DNA of 64,000 nt. Source: Dimorphilus gyrociliatus (Eukaryota > Annelida > Polychaeta > Dinophilidae). The notes below the pieces were generated by a model that worked only from the letters and a program-made list of their open reading frames with translations, was not told the origin of the DNA and did no database searches. Below are positions 1 to 13,800 of this stretch, piece after piece; positions within the stretch are counted from its first letter, which is position 1, and each line of letters starts with the position of its first letter. The stretch is taken from positions 1,508,873 to 1,572,872 of the forward strand of contig CAJFCJ010000007.1 in NCBI GenBank assembly GCA_904063045.1. The letters are read 5' to 3'. The position numbers and the translations under genes were made by a program.

Positions 1-114
1 GTAACTAGACGGCAATAATTCGAAATTATCAAAAAGTTTCGTGCATAACATGTATTATATATCTTGATGAAATTAATACAGTTAGACGTCTAAAGTAAAT
101 CAATAAATCAAGCT

Positions 115-1150
115 TTAAACGGACTTAGAGCGATCAACATTTAAAAGTTTCTCTGCAACACCTAAATAATAAACAGTTTGAGCGATACCAAACAATGGAG
201 CGATGACCATTATTCTGCAGGTTGCCCCTTTGAAAAATGCTTTTCCTCCCTCTATTCCCCAAGTCTTTCTGAAGCAGTCGATTATTCCTTCGTATGTTGT
301 TTCTCCCTGACCCTTTGAGAGTGTTTGCAACCTTGTCTTGACGACATCGAAAGGATTTACACTCAGAGACGCTATGCAACCAGCTAAACAGCCCCCAACG
401 AAGGTTACATAAAATTTAGAACTACCATCAGCTCTCTTTGGTCCAACGGAATTAAAATGGGCAAAGAGTGGGAAATATATTGCGCTAAAAGTGACGTCGC
501 GTAAAGCGGTAGCGCCACACCCTTTGTATAGGCCAAATAAACCTCTTTCTCTCAATAGCTTCAAGGCAATGCTAGTGGCAGTCATTGTCGTTTCTTTCGT
601 CGTTGTTGCATATGATCGGCTAGAATGAAGCTCTGCAGACGTCTTTTTCATTATTACTTTTGGTTTTGATATTTTCCTTCCGGCATCTTGCATTTGAATT
701 TTTAATAACTCCATAGGGGTGGTTACAGTAATTTGACATAGGCCAGCTCCCCCTCCAGCTAACATTTCTCGGAATAGCGTTAGTTTTCCTTGTTTATTCT
801 GAAGTTTATGGCGAAGAATGTCATTACCAACTAATTTAATAACCTTTTCTGGCGTTATTAAAAGAAGATTGACAGCAGATCCTATAAGATAAAATGAATT
901 ACTCAATTAAGTTCATTTTGATTTCTATATTGAAGTTATACGAAATTAATGTGTCATACCTTTGTACATGCCAAATATTCCCTCACTCTTGGCAGTTTTA
1001 ACAAAACAATCAAACATCGAATTGTACATACGTTGGCCATTGCTCGTTATTTGTTGATTTTGAAGTCGAGTTTTTACGAGATCAATTGGGAAAACACAAG
1101 TAACACCAATAAGACCGGCTATACTTCCGTTTATAACACGAGGTAATAAG
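115..1150 (-). CDS. SLC25A22: Mitochondrial glutamate carrier (SLC25A22/SLC25A18-like), 5' end unresolved
   Basis: Inner mitochondrial membrane carrier that moves glutamate with protons. Two exons are clear: 1150-960 and 881-115, joined by a 78 bp intron with the split codon Gly. All three mitochondrial-carrier signatures are present: PIDLVKTR in the first exon, PMELLKIQ and NPFDVVKTR in the second. The segments [23 protein letters not shown] and [10 protein letters not shown] match the glutamate carriers GC1/GC2 rather than other SLC25 members. The exon at 1150 starts in the middle of a codon and has a stop upstream in frame, so at least one more 5' exon exists. A candidate is the ATG at 2407 in the context GCCACCATGACG, which runs 20 nt to a weak donor at 2387 and would join in phase; this is tentative. 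The open frame beginning at 906 is intronic and is not the real start. Confidence 0.9.
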
Positions 1151-2715
1151 CTGAATTTGAGAATAATGTTAAATAAGAATATTCATATATATATAATTTC
1201 TGTCTAATACTAAACTGGAATCAAGAAACGTTTTCCTCAATCTAGACTGAAAAATAACATAAGTATTTTCAGAGTTAACTTTAGTAAATGTATACATTGG
1301 TATACTGTATATTATCGAGTAATGGCCAGTTCTTAGTAACTTGTAATTGTTTTAAAATATTGATTGAGTTGAAAAAAACCTTTAATAAACTTCAATTAAT
1401 TAAAGTAGCTAAGTTTGGCTTTTTACTCAACAAGACATTTACGTAAATTTTGTTAATTTGCGACTCTGAAAGATTAGGTAAGGGCATTGATTCGTCAAAA
1501 AAAGAGTATTATTTCTTGATGTCTACGTTAATATTCTTTTTTCACTTTCAGTATTAATTAAATACACGTTAAAAGTATATACAAAAGGCTTTTTACCCTT
1601 CTTTTAAGCGAATCAACCGAGAGATGTATATAGGGACATAAGGAAAGAAAAAAATCAATAAGCTTTTATATCTATAAACAAGCCAGCGTCACTGTATTAA
1701 ATATAGCATATAGAAAGCTACCTACTCAAAATTTTCATCCATCAGCTTTGTTGACCTTGGTGAATACGATTTCCGAAAGTCTCTGCAGTAACAATATAAA
1801 TATGAAGCTATTTATAAATAATATATAGGAAAATATTTTAAAACTACAACGTCATTGATTAGCAGCTGAAAACGATATCTCTGAGAGGCCAAAATATTCC
1901 AAGGACAATTAAAAAATAGAATAGATAATTTTAGTTTGTTCAAATTGATTCAAACTTGGCTTTTGTTCAATCGATAACACCCCCCTCCCCCTATTTCAAT
2001 AACAGTTTAATTAGATTTGAACATCTAATCACAACAAAGTAATTTTGCAAAAAATGGATATAAAATTCACATATTTAAACATATCCTAGCACATATGTAG
2101 AATAAGATAAATACATATTAATTATTGACAAAAATAATCTAATTCTACTCTTATTGCTGTGTTAAATTTCTCATACATATGCTTCTTACATCTTAGCCTG
2201 TAAACTAAGCCTATACGACTAAAGCTGAAATTTATTAAACACGTGCAGCTATGGTAAACTAAATAAGAATATAAAATTGAACAACAGCTATTGTTTTTCT
2301 TCAATTTTGATTACCTTGGAAGTTGTTACTTCTGTACTTTTCAAGGAATGAGAAGAAAATAATTATAAATAGTCCTTCAACTAAGACTTATTGGCGACTA
2401 ACGTCATGGTGGCGCGGTAGACTGTTGTCACGTGATCTGATAGTGAACAACTTATCAACTTGATTAGATTCTACAGCAATATCTAAACATATTTTAATGC
2501 TGTAAATAATAATATGTATTAATTAAAAAAACCCACAAATTTTCCTATAAATCTCTATTAACGGTAAAATTTACTTGTTCTTTCCGGAAGTCTTACAGCC
2601 TTGCATGCCAAAAAGGTCAAGATAAAAAATTTGGTGCTAAAATCCAATAGCTTACGTATTTTGATTACAATTCTTTTGAATATATATTAGATAATACTTT
2701 ATCAGCCTCTCGAAC
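1151..2715. other. Non-coding spacer between SLC25A22 and OXNAD1
   Basis: AT-rich stretch with no convincing conserved coding segment. It should hold the first intron, the first exon and the promoter of the carrier gene, and the promoter of OXNAD1. A good translation-start context lies at 2401-2412 on the minus strand, next to a CACGTG hexamer near 2430. Confidence 0.5.
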
Positions 2716-3667
2716 ATGTCAGAAAAAAGCGATCATATGGAACACACGCCCTCAAGCACTGAGGATGATACACTCTCTCTAGCCACTGTAACTGAAAAAT
2801 TCAGTCTTTCTCCTACAGTAATTGGAATAGAATTGTTCGTTAGTGACGATAAATTTTCGTTTCTACCTGGTCAATGGTAAAATATTCATTACTATTCACA
2901 TCATTCAATTGAGTTTTATTTTTGTAAAATATAGGATTGATACACACATTCCCAATGTGCCTGTTATTGGAGGTTTTTCAATGACATCAACTATTGACCA
3001 CTACACGAAAACCCGAAAAATAGGCCTGGCAATTAAATACAGCGAACATCCACCGACGTATTGGTTTCATAATAAGGCTAGTCTGCTTAAATTAATATAG
3101 TCTTTGTACTAATGTAAATACAACAAACTAAATTCTAGTGTAATGTGGGAGACAAGGTACAAATTAGAAGTGGGGGCAGTTTTTATCTGAAGGGAGAAGA
3201 TAGCAGCTCTCCACTATTATTATTTGCGGGAGGAGTTGGAATTAACCCTATTTTATCTATGCTATCAAGTGTTGCAAAAGATGCATCTTCTATTACATTA
3301 TTCTATTCGGCAAAGTCTATAGAAGAATTGATTTTTAAAGTAAGATTGTAAAGATTTAATTAGGTTTATATCCATTAAGTAATCAAAACAAACATAGAAA
3401 GAAATCGATCGAATATGCCAGATCAACGACAACTTCAAAAGATGTTATTTCATCACGCAAGAGAAGCTTTCGCAGACTGAAGAATCCATTTGTAATAGGC
3501 GCATAAATTGTAATGATGTCAGACGCGAAATTCAAAGACTGCTCTCTTTCGATTTGAAGCCAAAAGCATTTATTTGTGGTCCTACTTCCATGATAGATGA
3601 CGTAGAATCATGGCTTAAGTTGGAAAAATTTGCTCAAAATCAAATACACTATGAAAAGTGGTGGTAA
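2716..3667 (+). CDS. OXNAD1: Oxidoreductase NAD-binding domain protein 1-like (OXNAD1)
   Basis: Flavodoxin-reductase-like FAD/NAD(P) enzyme; the family is thought to be mitochondrial but its substrate is poorly known. Four exons: 2716-2876, 2935-3076, 3139-3339 and 3398-3667. In order they give an N-terminal FAD-binding half (SFLPGQW split over the first junction, GGFSMTS for flavin contact), then the NAD-binding half with FAGGVGINPILSML, then FICGPTSM and the terminal EKWW, all hallmarks of OXNAD1. The protein is about 257 residues, slightly shorter than vertebrate copies, and no obvious mitochondrial presequence precedes the first exon. The second intron begins with GC rather than GT (AAG|GCTAGT at 3077) and ends in AG at 3138; this is the only reading that keeps HNK-CNVGDKV in frame. 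The stop codon lies about 200 bp from that of the convergent SLC6 gene. Confidence 0.88.
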
Positions 3668-3874
3668 GGAATTTCTTCGCAAAGACAAACAACCCAGGTT
3701 TTGGCACTCTTTTTTTTAAAGGTAATTAGGGGGGAACTTAAAACTTTGTTTCTTTCTGTTCAGAACTTTTGTGTCTTTTTCTGACAGGTGATACTGTAGG
3801 AATATCCTCTCCCCAATCGTCTGTAGGTTTTGTTAGATTCCTGACTCTCTGTTATAATACAGAATATTATATGA

Positions 3875-6264
3875 TTAATAAGAGTCTTTAATTAGTTTAT
3901 ATAAACGTACTTGTAAGAAGGTCTTGTCTTTATCCTTCGTACTTAACAGGAAAATAGCAGCCGCCGGTATTGATGCAACTGAGGTAAAACTGATCATCCA
4001 ACCGATCACTTCAGCCCAAACGGGAAATTCATAATTATCGTATCTACTACGCTTAAATTGAATGAAGGTAAAGAGTGATATGACGACTAAAGCTATCGGG
4101 GTTATAAACTTCCACATTACAAACCAATATACTCCAATTTTCTTTTCCAACATTTGATAGATATCTTTCTTGAATCTATCATAGCCATATACCCAAGCCA
4201 ACACCAAACATTCCGTTAAAGCAATTATTAATACTGAATAACTGGCTGAATAGTTATCCAATAGCGTTAAGACATACATTCCGCCCTCAGTACAACATGG
4301 TAGACCCAATAAAAATAAAACTATGCATAAAATGATCAAGAGAAGCGTAGGTCGAAGTCCGCTTCGAAATTTATTGGGAAACAGATCCATCAAAGTTGTG
4401 TGGACGGTATTTAGAATTGCAAATTGTGTGCCTAATCCCAAAGTTATTAGCATAAGGAAAAACATCATCGACCACAAAGGAGCAACAGGTAGTTTTGTCA
4501 CGACTTCTGGATACACTATAAAAGCTAATCCAGGGCCTTCGTTTGCCACCTTATCGATATCGACATTTAAATCATTTGCCATGTAACCAATGATAGAGAA
4601 TATTACCAAACCAGCAAAAACTGAAGTTAGGATATCCCCGATTGATACAATAAAAGCATCTCTGAGACAATTATTTTTGAACTTATTGTAAGAAGATAAA
4701 CAAATCAAACCTCCCCAGCCGGGAGCCAATGAAAAGAAAATTTGCACAGCTGCATCAGCCCAAATCGTTGGCTGAAGTAGCTTTTCCCATTTGGGTGTGA
4801 TAAAATAAAGTAACCCGTCGCTAGCTCCAGGTAATGTTAAAGCCTTAATCAACAGTATCGTTAATACAACGTAAGGAAATGTTGATGTGAAGTAGACTGC
4901 TCGACCTGAGGATTTTATGCCTTTTATAAGGCAGATGCCAACAAGAACCCATGATAACAAAAGATATCCTGCAATGGGCCAACGAATTCCTCCCAAATTA
5001 TCGATCGATGAGGAAATATGGAGGACATGTCTATGAAAATATTCATCACTTGGGCTTGTGTCATTCAAGCTATATTTGGCCAGTGCTGTTATATTTTCGT
5101 ACTCTGGGGAATCCCTTGTATAACATATGGAATTATACCATGTTCCATTGAAACTGGTACAATTTGTGTGTCCTGGATCACTGGCAGTTCGAACTCGACA
5201 ATTTTCCGTATTCCAGACGTTTCCGCATTCGGCCCAAGGTAATTTTGACGTAAAGGATGAAAAGAAATAGTAAAAGGTCCAAGATATTATCACATTGTAG
5301 TAGATTGCCACGAAAAATGAGACAAGCATCATACCAATACCAATTCCTCGAAATAAAGGACAACAATTCCAGATAGTAATGACACCACATTGAGCATATT
5401 GCCCGAAAGATGATTCCAGGAAGAACATTGGAATACCCGTGAGACCAAGCATAAATACGAACGGAAAGAGGAAAGCACCTAAGAGCATAAGGAAGTATTT
5501 ATTGGTACATTTGTGAATATATAATTATATATGTAATAAAAACCTCCTCCATTCTTATAGCACTGATATGGAAATCTCCAGACGTTTCCCAATCCTACAG
5601 CAAACGATAAACAAGACAATATAAAGTCAAGTTTTCCCGACCAATTCCCTCTTTCACGATTTTCGTCGCCTTCTTCAACGTAAGAAGAGGTTGACTTAGT
5701 GCGTCTCCTTTCTTTTTTCTTTTTTTTAAGCATTTGAAGCTTCTCTTCATCTTTCAATTGAACAGTTTTCTGTGGTGGTTCGCTAATGAAAACTTCTTCA
5801 TCCTTCGAATTCCCATCCTATCAATTGTACGTTAAATGCACTTAAAATTATTTAGTATTCAAAGCACAGTGCAAGTTAAAAAAACATTAAATATATTTAC
5901 GCATTTAGGGTATTATATTTGTGAAGTTGAATCGATTTGCTAATAGGGATATGTAGGGGGAGTGTATGCTTTTTTATAGGGAAAACAATGAAATTTAGGG
6001 ATTCTAAAGTTTGCCTTAGACCATTGTAATATATAGATTATTCATGTGTTAGGCCTATATTTTTCACGTGGAAGTTAACATTCATTTAATTATACAACAA
6101 AAATTAATTGAAATTTTTCCATACCATTTTAACTCAAAGACTTTATTTCAAATTTGTTTATAGTAATAATATACGAGATTCATTGCGAGATTCAGATCCT
6201 CCACGCCATTTTAGCCATTTACATATTTGATGGTTTGCGTCAGAGAAATCCGGTTCCGGTTCAT
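3875..6264 (-). CDS. Sodium-dependent neurotransmitter/amino-acid transporter, glycine-transporter-like (SLC6)
   Basis: Plasma-membrane Na+/Cl- symporter of the SLC6 family. Two well supported exons are 5817-5544 and 5478-3875. TM1 has [12 protein letters not shown] with glycine, not the aspartate of monoamine transporters, so an amino-acid substrate is likely. TM6 has [11 protein letters not shown] then [10 protein letters not shown], nearest to glycine transporters. The EL2 loop has two cysteines ([10 protein letters not shown]) and several N-glycosylation sites. About twelve hydrophobic segments follow through to the C-terminus. The N-terminal tail is very basic (KKKKKERRR, near 5725). The exon at 5817 begins in phase 0 after a stop, so a first exon is needed; the ATG at 6264 with donor at 6222 (14 codons) joins in phase and gives 639 residues, the usual family length. 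That first exon is an inference. It diverges from the stress protein gene at 6831. Confidence 0.88.
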
Positions 6265-6830
6265 CTTGCATCGATTTAGTTCAGACTACATTCACTAGGT
6301 GTAAATAAATTAAGTAGTTTGTGAGCGTTGTTTGCTCTGCGAAAAAATTTCGTATAGTTCATTTATTTATATCATGTTAATTGCCGAAATAAGGGATTTT
6401 CATTCGAACAATTCAAATTACCCGCCCTAAATGATAGCCTATCAGCCAAAGGTTGCACGTGCATTCATATAGGACTAAAGCAAAGCTCTTGATTTAGAAC
6501 TAGAGTTTTAAAAACTTCTAAAATAACCTTTAATTTCTGTTGTTGAGGTATTAAAAGTATTTTAAAAATATAATAAAATTATTTTTAAGATATATTCGCT
6601 GAATAAAGTTTATTCTTCGAGTATCTGGAAATACGTGTGAGCGATAAATCAATTGAATAATACTAGTGACATTTTCAGTAAAGATGACCTCAACTATTTA
6701 TTCTTCAATTAAGAAATGCACAATGTTTGCTTGCTATAGAATATTTAGAAGCAATAATGGAAAAAAGTAAGAGTTGTTTTATATTATTATGTAAATTAAG
6801 ACAAATAGCGTCATAAAAACATTTAAAAAA
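6265..6830. other. Divergent intergenic region (SLC6 / universal stress protein)
   Basis: About 570 bp between two divergent starts, AT-rich, and presumably holding both promoters. I see no conserved coding segment or recognisable RNA gene here. Confidence 0.5.
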
Positions 6831-7319
6831 ATGGATCGAAGAAGCTCTTTTCGTGTACCAGATAGAACTATAGTTATAGCAGTTGACTCAAGCGATAATT
6901 CTAAGCATGCATTCAATCGTTACCTTGAAGAATATTACAGAGGAGGGGACGAAATATTAATAACTCATATCCCGGAGTTACCCAAATTTCCGACAATTCA
7001 ATTCAGATCAGGACTAGTACTGCCAACCGATGAATGGGTAAAGAGATTGGAGGAGAAGCAAGATAAAAGCTCAAAATTTTTAGATTATTACGATAAACTA
7101 TGTAATGAGAAGGGTATAAAACGAAAGATTATTATCAAATTCGGCCCTGATAAACCTGCCGAAGAAATTTGGAAGATTGCCCTCGAGAACGATGCAAAAC
7201 TTATTGTAGTTGGAACAAGAGGTTTAGGTCCTTTAAAAAGAGCTCTTTTAGGATCCGTTTCTGAACAAGTCGCGAGATTTGCAGGTTGTCCTGTTTTGAT
7301 AATATCAAATAAGAAATAA
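6831..7319 (+). CDS. Universal stress protein (UspA family)
   Basis: Single-exon gene of 162 residues, the normal length for a one-domain USP. It begins with a basic leader, then the first strand TIVIAVDSSDNSKHAF typical of the Rossmann-like USP fold. Near the C-terminus IVVGTRGLG plus the following 11 residues to GSVS reproduces the ATP-binding pattern G-x2-G-x9-G-S/T, so it is predicted to bind ATP. It ends with CPVLIIS, the usual last strand. USP genes are common in spiralians, cnidarians, plants and bacteria but absent from vertebrates and most insects. Codon use and base composition look like those of its neighbours, so no recent transfer is indicated. Its precise role is unknown. CPOX follows on the same strand about 100 bp downstream. 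Confidence 0.93.
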   Translation: MDRRSSFRVPDRTIVIAVDSSDNSKHAFNRYLEEYYRGGDEILITHIPELPKFPTIQFRSGLVLPTDEWVKRLEEKQDKSSKFLDYYDKLCNEKGIKRKIIIKFGPDKPAEEIWKIALENDAKLIVVGTRGLGPLKRALLGSVSEQVARFAGCPVLIISNKK

Positions 7320-7423
7320 CTGACGATTGTCTTTTACTATTTGTTTTCTTTTTACGATTGACTTTAATAGATTACATGTCCTGTATAAGTATATAAACTA
7401 GTTTTTTTTCTAGAATCCTAGCT

Positions 7424-8900
<1,477 letters not shown>

Positions 8901-9053
8901 GACGCAGAGTTGTTTTCATTCGAAGTTTCCTTTATTAGTAGATAAATAATCTTGGCTTTTTCCAACAAATAATATAATATTTTGACACAATTGTTATTGA
9001 CAGTTATTTATACTTTTTGTATATCTTTGTATTTTCATATTTCTTTCATCAGC

Positions 9054-9995
9054 CTACTTGCATATTAGCTTTTGAACCTTAACTCTAAATGATTTTCGAA
9101 CAACATAATAGATGATAAAATTAGTTGCTGAATTTGTTATTACCAAAATATTGTTTACCCCCATTAATATGGAAAAAGGTGTATGACAATTCTCTTGAAT
9201 TTCCCAGACTGACTTTACAATCATTTGAATTCTATCTGGAGTGTGACAGACTAGAACTTGAATTATAATTATTATCATCACATAGGTAAGACTTGAACAA
9301 TAGCCTTCGGTATTTACTCTAATGTTTGATGGTCTAAGTGCCCTTTGACGAATTTTCATTATTATTCTTATGTTGATAACGGCCAGAAGAATTAGAGGTA
9401 GAATTAATGCAATGGAGGTATAAATAGTTTCATAAACTTTCCAAGTGATTGAATTGGGTCCATATATAATATACATATCCATAGTTTCCATGTCCATTTT
9501 ATACTGAAAGAAACGCATTAGGTTGGATAGAAAGGATAAAATCAAGACTATCGTCACTTGCGTTTTAATAGCTCTTACTGTGTTTAAACTGCGGGCTTTG
9601 AAAGGCTTACAAACAGCTATATGTCTGTTAATTGCAATGAGTAGAGTAATCCAGATGGTTGCCAATTGCAGTACATTAGCAAAAGGGGTTGCGAAGTAAG
9701 CGATGAGTTGCCCTGTCTGACCGCTCAATGAGAGACCATGACAAATGGATAGAACAGCAAATGCTAATGCTAAAAAAAGGTTGTCGACCACTGCCAAGCA
9801 GGAAAGTAACAGGTTCGCCACTCTATGAGATTTTTCCTTGCGCAACACAATCACTGAAACAGTGTTACCAACTAATCCAAAAATGCAAATAGGTGATAAG
9901 ATCAGTGTATAGATGATAAAAAATTGTAATTTGCAATCATTCTCCGAATCCTCTGACGAAGAATTGATATTTAATTTCTTTTCCGAACTATTCAT
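9054..9995 (-). CDS. Class A (rhodopsin-like) GPCR, FMRFamide/neuropeptide-receptor type
   Basis: Intronless seven-helix receptor of 313 residues if translated from the ATG at 9995; the open frame runs a little further up but only to a TTG after a stop. The N-terminus has NSS glycosylation sites. TM1 has GNTVSVIVL, TM2 LAVVDNLFL, and TM3 ends LIAINRHIAVCKPF, where the usual E/DRY is NRH. TM7 has NSATNFIIYYVV in place of NPxxY. The overall pattern (long TM3 NR-x-x-AVC-x-P, short ICL3) is that of invertebrate FMRFamide/peptide receptors. The ligand cannot be told from sequence. The stop lies 150 bp from that of CPOX on the other strand. A short upstream coding exon cannot be ruled out. Confidence 0.85.
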   Translation of the reverse strand: MNSSEKKLNINSSSEDSENDCKLQFFIIYTLILSPICIFGLVGNTVSVIVLRKEKSHRVANLLLSCLAVVDNLFLALAFAVLSICHGLSLSGQTGQLIAYFATPFANVLQLATIWITLLIAINRHIAVCKPFKARSLNTVRAIKTQVTIVLILSFLSNLMRFFQYKMDMETMDMYIIYGPNSITWKVYETIYTSIALILPLILLAVINIRIIMKIRQRALRPSNIRVNTEGYCSSLTYVMIIIIIQVLVCHTPDRIQMIVKSVWEIQENCHTPFSILMGVNNILVITNSATNFIIYYVVRKSFRVKVQKLICK

Positions 9996-10887
9996 ACTTC
10001 CAGCATCAAAGTTAATGAAAACTTCTTTGGACAATCACGCCATCTAGATACAAGAGATACAATAAATCATAAATTTTTTAAACTTTCTTTTTTCGGATAT
10101 TGCAATACAAATAAGAGAGAATTTAAAATTCAATAAACTAGAATCCGCCCGTAATTAAACATACATACTTCTCTAAGTAAAAAATAGTATATATATGGAA
10201 GCAGTTATAGAGAATTTGATATTTAATAATCATTAACTAATCTATATATGCAAATAAGAGATAAGATTACCTATTCGGGCTTTACCGAAAAGCAGAGTAA
10301 TTATTTACAATTGGCTATTAATAATGCTCGGGAAGAGAGAACTTTTCAATAAATTGTATTTGATATTTGGATAATTAAAAGTAAAATTTTTATTATAAGC
10401 CTTAAATAGTTTTTGTAATAAATAGTACAGTAAATCATTTCCAATAAACTTTGTATATCTACACATGCAATATAGAAAATATTATGTCTACATGTTCTAT
10501 TTATATTCAATTAGTATATTCAAGTAGTTTAATTAGTAGTATATCATTCGTTTTTATTAACGTCGTTAATTTAATCATGATAGTACAAGCCAAAGTGTAC
10601 AATATACTGGCACGAAATAATGGATATGTTTGATTAGAGTAAACAGTAATAAGTAGAGGCAGACCTATATACATGTTATTGAAACCGAAAGAGCATACTT
10701 TTCAGCACCTAAACTTTGGAAATCAAGTAGCACATGAACGAATAAGCGTATAAAAGCGTTCTTTAAAAGTTGGAAATGTTAGTTAATCTATTTTGCATAA
10801 ATACAAGCAAGATTGAGCAAGAGAGAGTAGTATAACAAAATTCTTAAAAAACAATGCATTAGAAAAGAGTTTTGGTAAGAGAAAATA
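9996..10887. other. Spacer between GPCR 5' side and formin 3' side
   Basis: AT-rich, with only short meaningless open frames. It should contain the GPCR promoter and the 3' UTR of the minus-strand formin. Confidence 0.5.
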
Positions 10888-13800
10888 TCACAATTCCTTA
10901 AGCTTTTGTAAGAGAGCTTCTGCTTCGCTTAAATCGTTGGCTGGTACGTTTTCTTTTTGGCGACGCGAAGCTTTAGATCTTACAGGGGTGTCAGCAATTT
11001 CATCGAAATTTATTTCTTTTACAACACTCTGAAAAATTTCTCAATGAAATAAAATTTATTTAAGATTTTCATACTTACATCTGTTGTAGAGTTTAATAAA
11101 TTTTGACGCGATCTAGATCTCTGCAATGCTGCTCGTCTTTCAGCTGAAAAATTCAATGTTTTTTAAATTGATTCTAAAAAATTGACAAACTGCAGAGTGA
11201 AAGAACATGCATATGATATAATGTAAAAAAAAAGTGAACGTAATGCATTAAGAAAGAATTTTAATATACAAAGAATAACATATGGAGGAAGGATAGCAAC
11301 CATAGGGAAGATAAATAAATATATACAAATAAATATATACAGGATATATCTGTATATACATATATATATTGTGGTTATATATTAATGCTATTTCTAAATA
11401 GGAATCAGACCAGGAATACTACCTGATGCTCATCTGGTCGCTCTTTAAATCTTAAAGAGCGTTGTCTGTTCACCATTTTAATTCGATCTAATCAAAAACA
11501 CAGTAGTTCTATATATCATATACAAAAGAACAAGAACCGATAATTTTCACAAATATGCAATACTAAAAGTACTGTTGATTAATACAGAAAAATATTTACC
11601 TCCTTGAGCTCTTGGAGTTCTCTTCTTTCGTTCTCTCTTCTCGCCATGTTGAAAGATAGCACCAGTGTTTAGTAAGTCTTGTAAGTTATCGATAATATTT
11701 GTTTGGTTATCGTCAATAGCTGTAACATCGAGAAATACTTTCTTCTGTCTCTCAATTCGTTCTTTCTTTTCTCTGTGTATATAATGGAATTTAGAATAAT
11801 AGTTGGAGAAAGATTTGTAAAATCGAACCGTTCAGCAGCCTCTTTAGCCTCTTTCTGCCTCTTCTTTCTGTCCTCTAGCTCCTTTTTCTGAGTCATTTCG
11901 TCTCTAATTCTCCTAAATTCTACTACAAATTGCTTGATATCATTCAAGCAGCTATCAATGCCGTATTCGTTGGTTTTAAATGCGAAATATTTGGCCATAG
12001 TTTCATACATATTTTTTTTGTTATTATTCAACGTTATGATAATATCATACTTTTTCTCTGCCTCAATAGAAAATTCCTCCATAATAGGCACAAAGCGGTC
12101 ATCAGCTAAAGTCTTTTTCATCTTTTTAGCATTTTGAACATCTGCTTTTAGTTGTTTTATTGATTTGGCTAATGAATTCAATTTTTGATCTATTTGTTCA
12201 TCAGCCTTACTGGCAGCTTCGAATAAATCATCAAAGTCATTGTAGAATGTCAAAAGATCGGGAAAGTTTTTCTCTAAATAATCAACAAGAAAATGCATCA
12301 TTGTAAATGTTGGATCCACAGTACTTCTTGTATTCACTAGGGATGGTAGATATTTTATATGGAAGCCAAGGGCCTGAGCTTTAGCAGAACCAGAATTGAC
12401 GTAATTCCCTATATATAGGATAGCTTCAAGCAATTGTTTAAAACGATCAGACTTTTGAATCTCTTCCAGGGCATTAGTTGTACAAAATATTTGCGGTTTT
12501 ATATCATTAACGATTTCTTCAAAATTTAATTTGAATATTATAGATTCGGTTTTATGCTTAACTTCTTTGACATCGCTTATTGTACATAAGAATTGCTCAC
12601 TTTCATACATCTGGTCATAATTATCCTTAAATGATGCAACAGTGGCTATCATCTCTTGATCAGGTAGTGTGTTTACAATTTGTTCAAGATTAGTTTCTTT
12701 ACACTTTTCTTCATCAATTTCTAATAGTCGACGTCTTATTTCCCAGAAAGGAACTTTAAGTGATCCAAGTAGTAGTCCTAAAAAGAATTAACAAAGACGT
12801 CAAATTTATTACATAGTGTTTTTGTACATTGTATACCGAGATTTTGATTTGTCTTCGAATCAAGAGCAAATAACTTCTTTTTCACAGTAATCTTTTTAGC
12901 TTCACTTGGTGTTGATCCTTCTTCATTCGTGTTGGCAGAATTTACTTTTTCTGAATTAAATTAAGTCAGCATATGAAAGAAAAATATACTTCAAGACTTA
13001 CTAGGAGCTCTTGTAGAGAATAGTTCCTCTAATTTGCTATTGAGTGCACTATCTTCAAATTTTTCCTCTCTCATATGTACCCATAAACTTTCTTTCTCTA
13101 AATCGCGTGCTGATACTTTATCCCAATGTAATTTTAGCAAAGGAGCCTTTAGTTTATATTTCTTTTTTTCTTTCATTCCATGTGGTAATGTAGGTGGACT
13201 AAACAGAGGGGTTCCTGGCATAGGGGGACCTGGTATTCCAGGTGGACCTGGTATACCTGCGAAATGGTTTACGGGAATTAAGAAATCTAATCATATGTCA
13301 AGTATATCAGCAAACCTGGACATGGTGGCGGCGGGGGCGGTGGGGGGATTCCTGGTCCACCTGGAAATGGTGGAGCAGCAGGAGGCGGAGGTGGAGGCGG
13401 TGGAGCAGGAGCTGTAACAGGAGGGGGAGGTGGGGGTCCTGGAGACTGCTTGTTGAGGGATGCCGTAATAGCTCCACCCAATAGTTCCTTATTCTATGAT
13501 TCAAACAATCAAGTTAGGTCTATAAGTAATTTTGCTGATATAAGATAAGAAAATTTACTTTTCCCTCCAAATCTTTCATCTTCGTTTCATATTGTTCTAT
13601 TTTACTTCTAAGAGTATCTAATTCAGCTTCCATTTCCCTCTTTTCAGCACCATCAAACGTTTTCTTGCTTTTATTTCTATATTGTCGTTTCATTGAGTCG
13701 TCATCCTCTAACTGCTCTTCAGAAAGTGTTCCTAAATGAAATTAATACAAGTTATTTCAAAGACATTTCAAGACAGAGATTTTAAAACCTATCAAAGGAG

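Noticed and set aside
2122..2304. Minus-strand 60-codon open frame upstream of the glutamate carrier
   Set aside because: Cys/Tyr-rich with no resemblance to the expected carrier N-terminus, and its phase does not fit the exon at 1150.
13034..13484. Gly-rich and Arg/Trp-rich open frames on the plus strand
   Set aside because: They are antisense shadows of the proline-rich FH1 and start of FH2 of the formin.
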